This document shows positions 29,201 through 44,200 of a DNA stretch of 64,000 bases, piece by piece (the first letter of the stretch is position 1; each line of letters opens with the position of its first letter). The translations under genes and the position numbers were made by a program. A model generated the notes under the pieces. The model had not been told where the DNA came from. It made no database searches and saw only the letters and a list, made by a program, of their open reading frames with translations. This DNA is from Heliocidaris tuberculata (taxonomy: Eukaryota > Echinodermata > Echinoidea > Camarodonta > Echinometridae): the NCBI GenBank assembly GCA_025618425.1, contig CM046832.1:57185587-57249586 (forward strand), read 5' to 3'.

Positions 29201-32200
29201 GATAGTTGACAGTATAATTGCTTTCATGTGTACAAACTTCAAGAGCCTAATTAACATGAACAGATATTTACATGAACAGATATTTTGAGGATTTAACTAC
29301 ATTAGAAGCAGAAAAGATGGAGAAGGATGTTTTGAATAATAATTTTCATCTAGCAGGTTCACAGGTGCACATTGCTTTCTAAATGCCGTCTTATACCGAT
29401 ATTAAAAAAAAAAAAGTCATCTTGTTACTATGTTCTGTTATTCATAATCTTTTCTATCATGCTATATCCTATATAAACAATTTTTTCATTAAAAATGTCT
29501 ATAGAATTGTTCACAATGATGATACTGCACTTAACTGCTGAAAATAATGTATTATTTGTAAAATATTTTTCACCATTTTTTTCACTATTGAAGTGTGAAT
29601 TTACTAACTTTGAAAAGTAGAATAATTTCAGGAGTTACATTGACATAAAGAAATAAGATTTCTGTCTATCAGATGGGTAGGGGGATGCTAGCTGCTAATT
29701 TTACTTTGCCCCCACTTGGAGAAAAACTGAGCCAAGCTGTACTCCATCAGAATGAAAAGAAGTGCATTAAGTGTAATTTTTCATAGGTGGTGGGGGGTCG
29801 GGGGGGGGGGGGGGAGTCTTCTTATCTGGCTTTGCTCCCACTCAGAGAAAAACTGAGTCAAACTGTACTACATCAAAATCAACAGAAGTGCAGTTAATTT
29901 TTTCATAGATATAAAGCTTGATTATTTTTCATTGTCATCCTTAAAAACACTTATGACATTGTTTTATTAGTTGTAGTGAAGTCATATTTTTCTGAGGTCA
30001 AGATCAGATGATTTAGTAGCCAGGTAATTGAAAAAAAGTTTTACCAACTGGCAAAAACAACCCTGCTTTTTGCAGATAGTGCATTTTGGTGATTCTGTGA
30101 GATGCATTCTGTATGGAATTCAGCATTTCATCCATTTCATTCAAAAAATGAAAAGTAGCTTATAACAATTATTGTAACTTGTTATTGATAACAAGTTTTA
30201 TGAAATGGGGGCCCTGAGAATTCATCTGCTATGTGTACATCTGCTCTTGATTAGAGGAGAAGTGCATCAACATGCTCTTTGGTATCAGTGCCTGATGGTT
30301 AGGCCATAACCACTGTGACAGAACAATCGTGTTGTCATGGTTACTTCAATCTGTAAACATGCTCCATGGGAAGTATTTGCAGGTGCAAGGTTTCTTGGAG
30401 GATTGACTTGTGATCTTTTGCACTTCTGAGACATTTACAGATAGGAGTGGCTAGTTGCTAGTTTCCAGGCACAAACCCTTGTCAGGCATAACTCATAATT
30501 CAGGGTTTGAAGATTACAATTCTGCAACGTATAGGCCTTGTTTAGTAGCTGCTACACAGCCAGAGACTGACAAGATTATGTTAGGCTCAAGGCATTAGGA
30601 ATTTTGTTTGTGCCTGCAGACTCTATTGTAACAGGGAAAAAGGGAAAATAAATATGCTACATAAATTACTGTATACCTCTGGAATAGCATGGAGACTTTG
30701 TGGCTTCATGTCTTCTTCATACCTTTACCACTACGTTAGTTAGCTGATGGGGTAGACGTTAATCTGATAGATACATAATTCGTTTGTCCATAGAAACTTA
30801 GATTATAGAATCTGTCCAAAGAAATCATGACAACACAAGATTCTTCAGTTGATCTCACTGATTATGAAGTGTTTGAGATATATGTCCCTGTACATTTGTT
30901 TTCAAATGTACACATCTAGGAAAATAGGTAGGCAGTTGTTTAAAACAATGAAAAAGGACAACAGTTTGTAGCTCAAATTCAGAGCTGTGATAGGGTACAT
31001 AATGCAACAGCTTTTTAATGGACATATTTTGAACATATGAGTGTCTTTTATCTTCTTTTCCCCTTGACTAAAATTGGTGTGTAAGAGATCCTTTGTGAGG
31101 TGATAAGGTTGGGCTATAATAACTCAATCTAATTTTTCATTGTATCACATTTCCCTCCAGGTGAACCACATCATACAGTCTCCTGGTAATCCATACAGGA
31201 GACAGGCTCTGGGTTGTTAAAGGGGAATAAACTCTTTCATAGATAATTGGTCTGCATGAAAGCAGAAGAAATATGTTAGAGAAATTTTAAGATAAATCGA
31301 ACAAAGAAAAAAGGTATGAATTTCCGAAAATTTAGATCACTAATGATGTGGAGATCCTCGCATTGGCAATGCAGTCAAGATGTGTGATGTCATGCATGGA
31401 GATCGAGCTTTCTCTTTTGTTTTGTATACAAATTACTCAAAATATCCCTTTTCTCAACTCTTCTTCTTATGATGAAACAGACATATCTGTCATGGGAGGA
31501 CATGTAAAAATATGTTAATGTATCAGGGACTAAAAGCCTATTCTATCATTAAAATGGACAAAGGCAGTTACTTGTTATAATTTTCTTGTACACACCAAAT
31601 GGGAGAGTTCTTTGTGTATGACATCACACATCTTGACCGCATTGCCAATAGGAGATTCCCCATTATCATTAGTGATCTCAGCTTTTTCAACATCCATAAT
31701 TTTCTTATTATATAATTTGCCTCAAATTTTAAATAGGTTGAGTTTTGGGAAAGGTGAAAAATAATTTGTGAGCTTTCTCATTCCTTTTATGTCAGTGCAG
31801 AAGAAAATCATAGTAGAAATGTCTCCTGAAAAGGATTGCTCTTCAAATGCCTTCATATTTGATATATGATGAGAAATAGCTCAAAGGTTCGGGCTGAACA
31901 TTCATGTCACACGTGCGTGCAGTCCAATATACTCATTTCCGTGTGCAGTGCACGTGCTTTTCAGCGAGATTGGGTCAATTTCTCATCATTTTGATGATTC
32001 CAAAACCTCACATTATACACTAATTCTTATGTAGACATAATCAACCTTTCCCAATTGCTTTGAGACAGTTTCTTTCAAAATGTAATCGCATGACCAGAAC
32101 TCAACTTTATCTTCAAACTTTTACTATTCTGCTTCTGAGATTTTGCTGCTAATACCAAGGAGTTCCAAACAGATACTGACTCCAAGCCTCCATTACGGGT

Positions 32201-35200
32201 TGATTCCCCTTTTAGTGTTTGTCATGACTATGAACAGAATTATCTATGTATGATGCATCTTTCTCACAATGAATACATCATGCTTCATAGTGGTCCTAAT
32301 GCACACTCATTCAGTTTAAATGATTACAGACTCATTACATATACAAACCCATTTGCCCACAGCAACCAAACCTCGCATCATTGCAGATCAAGTTTGACAA
32401 TTTTAGATCATTCTTATCTCTTAGATATACATATTATGTGAATTGAAAACAAATTCTAGATAAATCGCTGTTGTCAGGCTTGGAAGGCAAACTGCTTATT
32501 ATTTTTTTTTTTGGGGGGGGGGGGAGGGAGGGAGAGGGGGGGGGTGGTTGAATAAACTGAATAGAATGTGCACAATATAATTTAAAGTGTGGTGCAATGT
32601 AACTTTACATGCAATCACTAAATCCAACATACATCTAACTAATTGGAAGGAGGGAGTGTCGGGTATGAATCATCATGATGACAAAAAATTTAAAAGCATT
32701 CTAGTTGTGAGATGATATTTTCTCAGTTACTCTTGAATAATAGGTTAGACTGAATCTCGCTCAGTGTTTCAATGAGAATGCATGCATGGATGGACGCTTG
32801 TGGAATTCATTACATTAGTGCCATGATGGAGTTCAAAGAGATTCAATCCGATAGAAGGATAGAGATTTTTCAATTGATGTTGCTAGCGGCATGTACGTAC
32901 TGGTCTCTATTGTCTAGACACGTCGGGTGTGTGTATTGAGGAAATGTTTCCTTTGTAACAGTAAAATATTTGAATAAATTTAGTATACTCAGACAGTCAC
33001 AACTGAAAGAGTGCTGTCAATGTCAATTATAATCAAATAAAAAAATGAGATGATATTAGGTACAGTAGGTTCCAGAGTGTAATAGACCCTTCATATCTAG
33101 GATTAATAGCTTGACCTCAAAGGATTTCCTGCATCATTCAAAGGTCAATGGCGGTTGATAAATGATAATACAGCAAAAGTTTCATAGCTGACTTTGATGT
33201 CAATGAATTGATGCAAATTTAGATTTCAAGCAGGTTTTGGTGCTACCTTTACTAATCCTATGTCAGTTATCATTACAATCATTCTCACTAATCTTTCAAG
33301 GGGAAATTATGTGTGCTAGTTTCTGTTAGGAAATTGATACAAATACCAATTACTTTTTTCCTCAGTTACTGTATAAATGAGCCATTAATAAATTGTTGCT
33401 ATAACAAGGCCTTGTGAATCTGAAGTCCCATGAAAAAAGAAGATAAAAAACAGAATATTTGTTTGTCGATAACTGTTCATTACAAACTATAATTTTAATT
33501 TCAATCTCAATTTCAACTTGACAAAGAATAGGAAAAGTAGAGGTAATACATATTATTTTTCAGTCATTGCATTGTAATTACAGTAAGGTTGTCTTGAAAA
33601 TTTAAAAAATTTCAGGGTCATGATTCATATAAATTCCATTGAGTCACTTCCTTGAGGGTACCATACTAACTTTACCAAGAGGGTCAATGCTTCACATTGG
33701 TGCTTTATTATATTGATTTATTGAGTTTTCTGTAAAATATTAACTAGCAAACATCAATCACTACAAATAAGAACTTAACCTGCATTCCTCTATGCAATCT
33801 GAAAATTTGACTGTTGTAAGGCATAATTCTACCCAGTTTCTACTTGCCTATTAAAGAATGAGGGAACTTTCTGCATCCAAGATTTATCCATGCAGTGATG
33901 AAAAGTGGCCGTTCAGAGTAAAACCAGCGGCTGAGCCAGAGTGGTACTAAGGAGTTGGGGAATGTTGGTCTGAACATTTACTGACACCCCCCCCCCCCCC
34001 AAAATAAAAAAAGTTAAAAAAAAAAGTAAAAAAAGAAGTCTCCATGTTCCCTCACCACCCCTTAGTAAAACTGTATAATTACATATGAATATGATTTGAA
34101 GGAAGTACCAAAAGGAGGGAAGGGTAAAAAAAAATTTCTGTGAAGTGACCTTTGATTTGTCTCGGATTATCTGAAATCTAATGCAGCAGAAACAACTATG
34201 GAACAAAATGGTCACACTTTAGGGATCATATAAGAACATCTCTGTCCAGCTGAAATTATTATAAATACTGGCATTTGTAAAAATTCAAGTGCATTCTAAT
34301 GTGATGAGCTGTACTACCCACTAAAGCTTATTTTTAGATACACTTTTGTTAAATAGATACACCCCTTAAACATGGAGCCACTTTTAGTTTTCAAAGTTTT
34401 CGAACTAACCCTGTAACTCTTTATGAATTTAGCCTGATCACAATTTTAGCCAAAGATAATTCTTATAACAGTGGGCAGTGTTGGGTACCTCGAGATCAAT
34501 CGTGGTCTTGAGACCAGTCTCGAGATCGGCATCAGTAACCTCGATCTTGTTCTTGATCTCGAAGGTGTTGATCTTGATCTTGATCCTGATCTCGGAGCTT
34601 CTGTTCTCAGAATTTTTGCTCTAGATTGCTCGAGATCAACATTGTAATTATGTAAATTATGAAACAAAAAAGCTTTTAAAATCGTTCACCAATCGGCGAA
34701 AACACGGCTCAGTGTTGGGTACCTCGAGATCAATCTTGATCTCGAGACCAGTCTCGAGATCGGCATCAGTAACCTCGATCTTGATCTTGATCTCGGACAT
34801 ATCTGATCTTGATCTCAGATGTTCTAATCTCGATCTTGAGCTGTGGATCTTGATCTTAATCTGTATTCGGACTGTCTATTCTTGATCTTGATCTTGATCT
34901 CAGACCCTCTGGTCTTGGACCCAACACTGACAGTGGGGTATATCACTATTGTGCTTGGGATATTGGCTCAAATTATATAATCCCAAACAAACTGGGGTTA
35001 GTTTGTGAAATAGCTAGTCATTTGGCTATAGCACTTTTTTTTTTTCTTTTTAGCAGATTACTTTTTTTCTTCTGACTGGACTAATCAGGAAAGCAACATG
35101 ATACAAATAGAAATATTTTATGAATGTAGGGGAAAATTTCCCCAGTAATATTTTTTTACATTTTAATATCATTTTAGGTAGCTTAGCGAAACGTCGTGGC

Positions 35201-38200
35201 GCGTAAGAACGCGGGAAAAACGCATATGACAAATTTGCTCAAAATCATAATTTTATTCTATAAAGGCAGACTCAAAATATTACAATGTAGAATTAGTATT
35301 CAAATATTTTAACAATTTTAAGCAAAATAATATGAAAATTTTGATTCAGATATGTCTGATTCTCATTTTATAAGCACATACAAAACTTGCAGTTTTCCTC
35401 TATGCATCTTTCCCGTGTTCTTACACGCCACAACGTTTCGCTAAGCTACCTTACCAACAATTTTTTTTTTGTGCTGAAAGCCAGAAGGTCATTAACTCTG
35501 CGTAAAATGATACGATTTAACACTGTTCTTGCTCTCAGCAGATGCTCTTTTCCGTTACTTCCGGATATTCACTTTAAATGTGAAACTGGCGTTAAAAATG
35601 GAAAGGTTTGCACTTGGGAATACTTCTTGAGAGGACTTGAGATATTTGCACTGTGGAAGTGTTTGCTTTCTTTTTCATACCACATGGAGTTTGTACCTCT
35701 ATTTACACTGATATTTTTACTATTTTGTTAAAAAAAGAATACTCTCTGAGTTTTGAATATGGAGTCATAGCTTAAGAATGAAATGGAAAATCTAGAGGCC
35801 GATTGATCTACATTGACACGCAGTTGACACTGTGGAGTAACTTCCTGAAATGAATTTCTTTTTCCAGACGAAATCTAACATCATGTGATCAAATAGAATT
35901 TGTGCTCTATTTTCACATTTTTAAAAAATTTCACTTTGAAGTGTTTGCCAGATGAATAAAAATGTAGCTGTACTTGAGCATATTTTCTGTTGTCAAATAT
36001 TTGTGTAACAGAAATATTTTTCTCTTGGGGGAAGTTTCAACTGATCGCCATTGAAGCTGTTCCAGAATTCTATCGTTTCTGATATTTGACAACAAAAATG
36101 TAATTCCATCTTAATGCATGCTACATGTACCATCTCTAAGAAACCTCCACGATTTGAGATGATGTCTTTGCTATGAGACCATGCCATTAATACTTCTGCC
36201 AAAATGTTAAGAATTTATGTCAATTCAGTAATATTTTAGGTATAAAGTAGTGATACATAGCTCAAACTTCACCAAAATATTTCCTGTTTAAGTATAGCCT
36301 CGATGGGTGAAACTGAAAATTTTTTCTTTTGTAACCACCCTTAAATCTAAACTGGTTGATGATCAAGTATATCTTATTTGATACCTCTTTAGAATACATA
36401 TCATTTGAAAGTGAAACCATCTGTGATTGGCTTCAGGTAATCCTTTGTAGTAATTTGCTGGCCTATAGAGAATATGTATATGGTCATTAAAAAATAGATC
36501 CAGATCATAAAGAGTCCCATTTGGTTTTCAGAAGATGAACCAAGTTACCAAGACATTGAATCCTTGGGACCTTATATGAATTTATAGTTGTTTGTCTGTT
36601 GGATGTCTTACCACTATTTCCACTATTTCCCCACACAGTGATACAGTATGAAAGATATGGTAATGTAAGAGCATTATACAGAGTAAATAATACAGACAAT
36701 GGAAGATAGTATTTCAACCTAAACATAATACCTAAGCATTTTGAAACTTTAGACACAATATTGTCAATATGTACATCCCAACGTAAATTATTGTCAATAT
36801 AGACTCCAAGAAAATTTACCACATCTACTTTATCAATATACATTGAATTAAACTTCAATGAAATATTTGTCAAACACATATCAGGGGCTTTATTATAAAA
36901 TGGAATGAAATGAGTTTTGCTTAAATCAACAATTATTCTGTTGGCCTTAAACCAAATTGAAACATGGTTTAACTCATTATTAACATTTTGTTCCAGGTTT
37001 GTAATTTCAGGCTGAGTATAAAATAATGTAGTGTCATCAGCATACATAATATATTCAAACTTATCTGAGGAATTGACTATATCATTTATATAAACTAAAA
37101 ACAATAACGGGCCTAAAATAGATCCTTGTGGTACTCCATGTGTCACTTCAGAATAATCTGATGAAACATAATCATAAACAGTATACTGAAATCGATTATG
37201 TAAATAACTTTCAAACCATTGTAATGGAAGCCCACGGATACCATAATAACTTAATTTAAAAATGAGTATTTTGTGATCAACAATATCAAATGCTTTGGAG
37301 AGATCCATGAATATACCAATACCAAACTTATTATTTATAATTGCAGAAACAATTTTACTTTGTAAGTCTATCAGTGCATGTGTAGTTGAATGGTTACGTC
37401 TAAAACCATACTGATTATCTATAAGAATATCATTTTTTTAAAAGAAATGAATAAACACGATTGTAAACACATTTTTCAAGCAATTTTGATAAGCTAGGCA
37501 AGATTGAAATCGGTCGATAGTTTTGAAATAAGTGAGTGTCACCTTTTTTATAGACTGGGGTAATTTTTGCGATCTTAACTTTATCTGGGACTATTTCATT
37601 AGATAATGAAATATTAAAGATATATACTAATGGCTTAACAATAGAATGAATAATTTTCTTAAGAACATTATTACTTACACTATCAAAACCACATGCATTA
37701 CTGTTCTTCAAAGACTTGCAAATTCCAATTATTTCATTTTCTGTAATAGGTCTAAAAAATAATGAATTTAGATAAAAATCCTTCATATAATCAGAATAAG
37801 TATTTGTGGTTAAACAAGACATATTCATAACTGCTTCAGAACAACATGTTGAAAAATGTAAATTGAATGCTTTTACTATACTTTCAGAGTTATCGATCTT
37901 TTCTCCATCATCTAAAAAGTACTGGGGTAAAGTATTTTTAGGTTTATTCAAAACAGAATTAATACCAGACCATGTACCCCTCGGATTATTTTTCATTTGT
38001 CCAAATTTATAACAATAATATCTTTTTTTAGCATTACGTAACCAATTATTTACCTTATTCCTATACTTTTTGAATTTCCTTTCATTAAAAGCAGATGTAT
38101 TACACAAATATGATTTATACAACCGGTTTTTCCTTCTAATGCATCGAAGTAAAGAAGGAGATATCCATGGCTTACGAATCCGGAAATTACCTTTTTTCTT

Positions 38201-41200
38201 TTTAACCACAGGAAAATGTTTGTCATATAAACTAGTCAATGTATGAATGAATATATTATACAAAGAGTTTACATCATCATCATTAGTATTATATAAAATA
38301 GACCAATCAGTATGTAACAGTTCAAACTGTAATGCTTGTATGCCATCTTCAGTAATTTTCCTTGAAAAACTGTACGACTTTGGAGAGAAATTAGAATCAA
38401 TATTTACTTCAACTGGAATGAGAAAGATTGGTAGATGATCTGTAATATCAGCGGAGATAGTGCCAGTATGATATTTAACATCTGATACATTCGTAAACAC
38501 ATTATCAATAAGTGTTGCTGTATCTTGTGAAACACGAGTTGGAATAGTAATAAGAGGGGAAAAACCATACGATGAATTTAAACTTATAAATGAACTGGCA
38601 ACACTAGGAGGAGCTAATTTTAAAAGGTCAATATTATAATCACCGGCTATAAATACATTCCTTCTTTCCCTACTTAAAATACTAAGAATATGATTATAAA
38701 ACTGCAAATATTCATCAACGTCAGAATTTGGTCTTCTATAAATTACACCTACAGTACATTTCAAATGAGTTTCAGTACTAAACTCAATAAACAAGTATTC
38801 ACATAATCTTTCACTATTTCCATCATATACTATGTCATTTCTTATTTGGAATTGTAAATTTTCTCTCACAAAAAATGCCACACCACCACCACGACCATTT
38901 AATCTATTGGAATGAACAAATATATAGCCATCCAAATGAAAAGGGATAGCTGGGGTGTTAGAAATCCATGTCTCAGAGATTGCTGTAATTGAGAATGAAT
39001 GTTTGAGTATATATAATAAGTCTGTAATACCGCAAAAATTTTTCTGAAGACTACGTGCAATAAAATGATTAACACTAAAACCCATATTTTTATCAAAAGT
39101 AGTATTGAACTCACAAGGCGTGTAACATTTACAGCTAACAAATGTATTATCAATATGCACATCAGGATCAATATCTTCCAACGGATTAGCCATGGTGGTG
39201 TTGGACATATTTCAGAACATACATGTACAAGGCGATTCCTCTGATAATCACACATACACACTCACAACACAAACAAACCAACATCATGTATCTCATATTA
39301 AGATAAAATTGAATTATAAACAAGCAATGTATATCAAAATGATTAGAGGTAAATCCAAGTGCTGTTAAGCACAATTATAACTAACATGAAAAAAGAAATA
39401 ACAGCAAAATATTTCCAAAAAGTAACCTGCCTCATAAAAATCTATTTGTTTATGATGAACATTACAAAAATTATTAAAGAAACATGTTATAAAATATCAG
39501 TCCTATAAAACAACTGTCCAATGTCCAAGGGTTTTCTTCACGTGATATAGAGTCCTTCCAGGAGACTATTTACCTATCCTTGGTCAATGCTTTCAAGTCT
39601 TCCTTACTGTGCATCACTTTTTTGTTTCCAGTTTCCTTCAACAGGGCAATGATTCTTCCATCTGAGCTCCATGCGGCTTCTACCTTATCATGCAATTTTG
39701 TTTGATTAAGAAGTACTTGGTTCTTCGATGTTAGATCTTCGACGATTGCCTTTTTGTGGCCCTTCAGTTTACGTCTACTTCTCATAACCTCATCCCGTTT
39801 TCTGTATGATTTAAACTTAACTATTATGCCCCTGGGTACGTCTTTCTTCCCGGGCTTCTCCTTTCGCTGGCCCACCCTATGGCTCCGTTCGATGTCTGCC
39901 AGTGTAAGATCCACCTTCAAAACATCCTTAGCAAGTTTCAGCATGATGTTGTCGGTGTTCTCTCCACTTGACTCAGGGCAACCGAAGAGTCGTATGCAAT
40001 TTCGATGACTATATTGCTCTTGCGCATTGAGTTGTAGGTCGACTGAGTTTAAGCGATCCTGTTGTTCTTTAACTATCTCTTGAAGATCTGATATGTTTTT
40101 CAATTTTTTGTCGTTGTCGATTTGAAGTTCCAATATTTTAGAGCTTTGAATCTCGATTGCATTTTGCATAGCTTGTATTTTCTTGTTGACTGATGTCTCA
40201 ACCAGACAAATGAAATTTTCATTCTACAACAAGTCCTTGATGACCTCCTGTATCATAGCAGAGTTTGATGACCTTTCCTTTGTCTGAGACCTTGTAGCAA
40301 CTGGAGAAGTGCCTGCCATTATCTTTTGCTTGTGGAATTTAATTGAGATGATTAATCAAGTCGGATGAAAGGCAAAGTATAGGAAGAAAGAATTCCAGGC
40401 TAAATGGTATTAATCCTTGCACAATACAGGAACACAGTTGATAAACACAGATAAAGGAATAGTATACAATACGATTGTCAATATCACTTACTCCTTCACA
40501 GTGTAGTTTGTGATGTTATAGCAAACAGAGCCAACACAGATCTTGTCATATGGGACTAGACAAATCAAATAGCTCAGTAGTCAAATTATCCAGAACTTTG
40601 TTTCCTAAAATAACACAACTTCACGGTGTAAAATCCATATGAGATGTCTCCCAGTCGGTTCCAATGATCGCTCATGATAAGTTTTACAACTACATGTCCA
40701 TGATGAATCAAGAGTACAGGAGTCTTTCAGAACAGGATTACAGGCACAGGCAGGGAGCTGACCACCATCTTTCTAGTATTATTGTTTCCATTGCAATTTC
40801 ATATATGGAACTCATGGACCCATATTCTGAACTGCGGTTTGGTTTAAACCAAGTCTAAACCTGCCCTTTAAACCAGAGTTTTAGAAAATCACATTCTGAA
40901 CTCCTGTTTAACTTAAAGGTCATGTAAAGTTTTGGTAAGCCCTCAAAAACTGTTCGTCAGATTTCTTCAATTTTTGTTGATAAATAGCAAGATACTAGCA
41001 ATACTAAGACACTGTGAAGATTTCGCCTCCTAAAGTTTAATATTAAACAAATAAGAGGCAAAAACTAATTTATGTGCCGGGACAGGCACGTAAAATTCCA
41101 ACAAAGGCAGCATGTGCTATACACTGTAGACACACATGTAAAACCAATAATGAGTACCTACACACAGTGCACACACGCTGTCTCTATGCGAAGCCCCAAG

Positions 41201-44200
41201 ATTGCTGTGCGGGGAGCTGTCGGGGTGGAAGGGTCCTAGCATAATGGCAGTGATCAAGCATTCCTGACAGATATTTACACTGAAAATCTGAAATTCACCA
41301 GAAATCATAGATGGAATACCAAATGTCTCTTACAGACATCTTTTGATACAAGGAGAACAACATAAGACTATATTTAACATGCTTCTATTCAATTTCCTTT
41401 TTGCTACCAATACTGTACATGAGCTTTAAGCTCCAGTCTAAATGTGGTTTAATTTTGTACAGAAATTTAGACTAGACTTGCGGTCTATGTCAGTTTTAAT
41501 TAAACTCTGGTTTAACGTAGACTGAAGTTTAATTTTGACCGGAGTTCAGAATACGGGCCATGAAGTTTACTGAGCACCTTACATGTATCTGAAAATGAAA
41601 TGGAAACAAATTTTTATTTTGAAGTGTTTCAAGAGCACATTTCTGACCTTCTCAGTTAAGTAGTCTGCAATGGTCATCGATCTGAAATGCTATTGAAATT
41701 ATTTGAAAAATAATTTTGCTTGATATTCACTTTTTCATCATTGTGTGATCTATGGTGATGGTTCTGCAATCTGTCATTGGTATTTTATCTGTTGAGAGCC
41801 AGAAGGGTGTTAACTCTGTGTGAAAGTATCTGAGTCAGTGTCCTTCTTGCTCTCAGGAGATGATTTATTCTACAATGTGCTTTGAAGTGTTTTCATTGCT
41901 TACATTTTCTCTCTAAACTAATGGCTAATAGAAAATATTAATACAAATAATGATAATTTATATTTATTTTGTGCTTGATACTAATACTTTGAAACCATAT
42001 GATAATGAAGTATACATGTAGATAATAATGATGATAATAAATACAGTATTTACAGTGCACCATTGGTCAAGTATTCCGAGGGGCAGATCTGTTTGTGAAT
42101 GTATATGTTTTCATTCAAAAGTAATTGTTGTTGGGTGCTTGGCTCTTCATCACACTACATGCAAATATATATGCTTCATTTTATGCTTTTTCTTGAAGGT
42201 AATCGGCAGTTTGGGCGAAGGTCATAAAAATATTGAGATCTTAATAAAACTTTGTATATCAGATGCAAGAACTTACCAAAATATAAAAATTGCGATTGTA
42301 ATCTGACTTAATAGACTTAAGGTCGTGAGTTTCAGATTTGACAAGACAAAGTTTAAGATTCACAACACGTTATTTACCTCCATTTAAAACCTTTGAACTA
42401 TGCAATATACATAAAGCCTCAAATATCTGCAGTGCATTGTTCAAGATATATCCAGTATAGCAACATATATTTTGTCACAGAACAACCTGTTCTGGTGCAT
42501 CTTTTGTAAATGAAATTAATGAATGTATGAATGTAATGTTACATGACTATATATAGTTTGCCAAAAGCCAGAAGGGTGTTAACTCATATCCTAAACCACA
42601 TAGTTAATGCCCTTCTGACTCTAACAGATGTGGTGCAACATATAACTTATTTGTCAATGTGTTTGTTTTTATTTTGTAAGTCAGTTCAATGTAGCAACTA
42701 GGTGGATGTGTCTTTAGCCTTCATTAGTTATGCATATTTGACTTCAGTCCAAATCTACACCAACAGAAAATGATAAATTTACTTTAATCTATTAAATATC
42801 AAATGAGGACAGCATCCATTGGGGGGGGGGGGGGTGTATAAAGTCATGAACTAGTTTAGAAACATGAAGTGAACTTATATCTATATTTAGTCTTACAATT
42901 TACAAATTAAGAATCATTTTAAAGGACAAAATCTTTAAAAAAACAAATAAACTAAAGACAGGTTTCCATGATACCAAATCATGTTCTCAATTGCATGATT
43001 CATATACCTTTCATGCCAGAAATAATTGCTGACTGTACTATCGCATTTCTTTTAATTTTCTCATATGAATTAAATCTACAGCTTCCCCCCCCCCCCCCCT
43101 GTTATTATGAATTAGAAACATGTACCAAGCATGTTCTCATTTTCATTTCGGGTATATTAGAAAGTGACAAGATTAGGTGAATTTTTTCTTGGTTTAATTT
43201 GAATTGAAGTCATTGCAATGTGGTGTTTCTTGATGTATGTATATAGTGGATGGATCAACAGGTAGTGTGTGTTGGCCCAGCTTGCCAGGGGCGTGTTTCA
43301 TAAAGCTGTTCGTAAAGTTACGCATGACTTTACGAATGACTTGAATATGAAGTGCCAGATAGGATGCCCAAAGTTTTTCCTGATGTTTTAACAAAGTGTG
43401 ACTGTATTTCCAATATCCTCAAAGTATGTATGTATCTCCTGTACACTAGTGATCCATCCACTAATAAATATACTCCCACTGGTGCAGCAGCATTGTATTC
43501 TGTGGGTTAAAGAGAGAGCTGTTCTTTGTCCGTTTAGGTAATGCTGCAGCAGACAAGAAAGAAGAAGATGATGAAGACGAGCTTCCCCCACACCTGCGTA
43601 CGAGTGAGTTTGGAAAAGAGAAACTTTGGCTTCAGCTATTACCAACTACAATAATCTCTAGCCTTGACTAATGCCATCTTGGTTTTTTTTTTTAAATCTC
43701 TAACAGCTGATAACTACTCCATTTTTCAGTTTTGAAAAAAGATTTTGTGTTGACTGTATAATGACAAACTGTTGATAACATTGATAAAAACCAGCATGAT
43801 CATAATGCATTGCATTGCATTAATCTTTGAATATTATTTATCCAGTTTGATAACAGATGTACAAAGGGTGTGAATTAACATTTTATTATGGCTTGCATGG
43901 ATGATAATAGTTTATTTTTATATGTGCGTGCCTTGCTTTTTGAACTATCATTTTTTAAGTTAATGAGCTGTAAGTATTAGCTGCATTTTATATTTTAGTT
44001 TTTTAGTTTTTTTGCCTGTATTTTGTCTTTTTATACTCTATAGTATATGATGAAAAAGAATAATCTGCATTTCTTTCAATTATATCAAGATGTGCTTTAT
44101 AGATATATTCAGTTCTATATTTGCTGCTTGGTAATGATTTTGTCAGTTTTGCCACAATGTATTATCTAGTTAACCAGATATAATTATGGAATATATGACA

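Larger units (their letters stand above)
36505..40660 (-). mobile_element. CR1/L2-like non-LTR retrotransposon (LINE), antisense in the intron
   Basis: Minus-strand order is ORF1 (40319-39570), a spacer of about 360 bp, then ORF2 (39208-36505) with endonuclease and reverse transcriptase. The 5' boundary near 40660 is only estimated. The 3' boundary is unclear: ORF2 homology fades after the WGNSG motif, so the element seems to lack its normal 3' end. No target duplication was found. Two lesions, one per ORF, show that this copy is defective as written. Confidence 0.9.
27963..43537. other. Intron 4 of the FAM107-like gene
   Basis: About 15.6 kb with no further exon supported. It contains the antisense LINE (36.5-40.7 kb), the hAT-like MITE at 34476, TTAA elements at 28332, 28509 and 31221, four 70-bp foldbacks, a 750-bp TIR element (40814-41561) and several poly-G/C runs (for example 29796-29812, 32513-32525, 33987-34000, 42822-42834 and 43086-43098). 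Confidence 0.5.

Noticed and set aside
31161..31185. Strong acceptor (TTTCCCTCCAG) followed by CEPHHTVSW in frame
   Set aside because: It reaches a stop at once and its only donor gives a 25-nt, frame-breaking exon; the resemblance of EPHH to PYHH is too short.
38899..39374. Minus-strand ORFs of 120 and 62 residues near the LINE ORF2 start
   Set aside because: They are other-frame shadows of the endonuclease-coding region and its leader.
37806..40008. Plus-strand ORFs across the LINE
   Set aside because: They are antisense shadows of ORF1 and ORF2.
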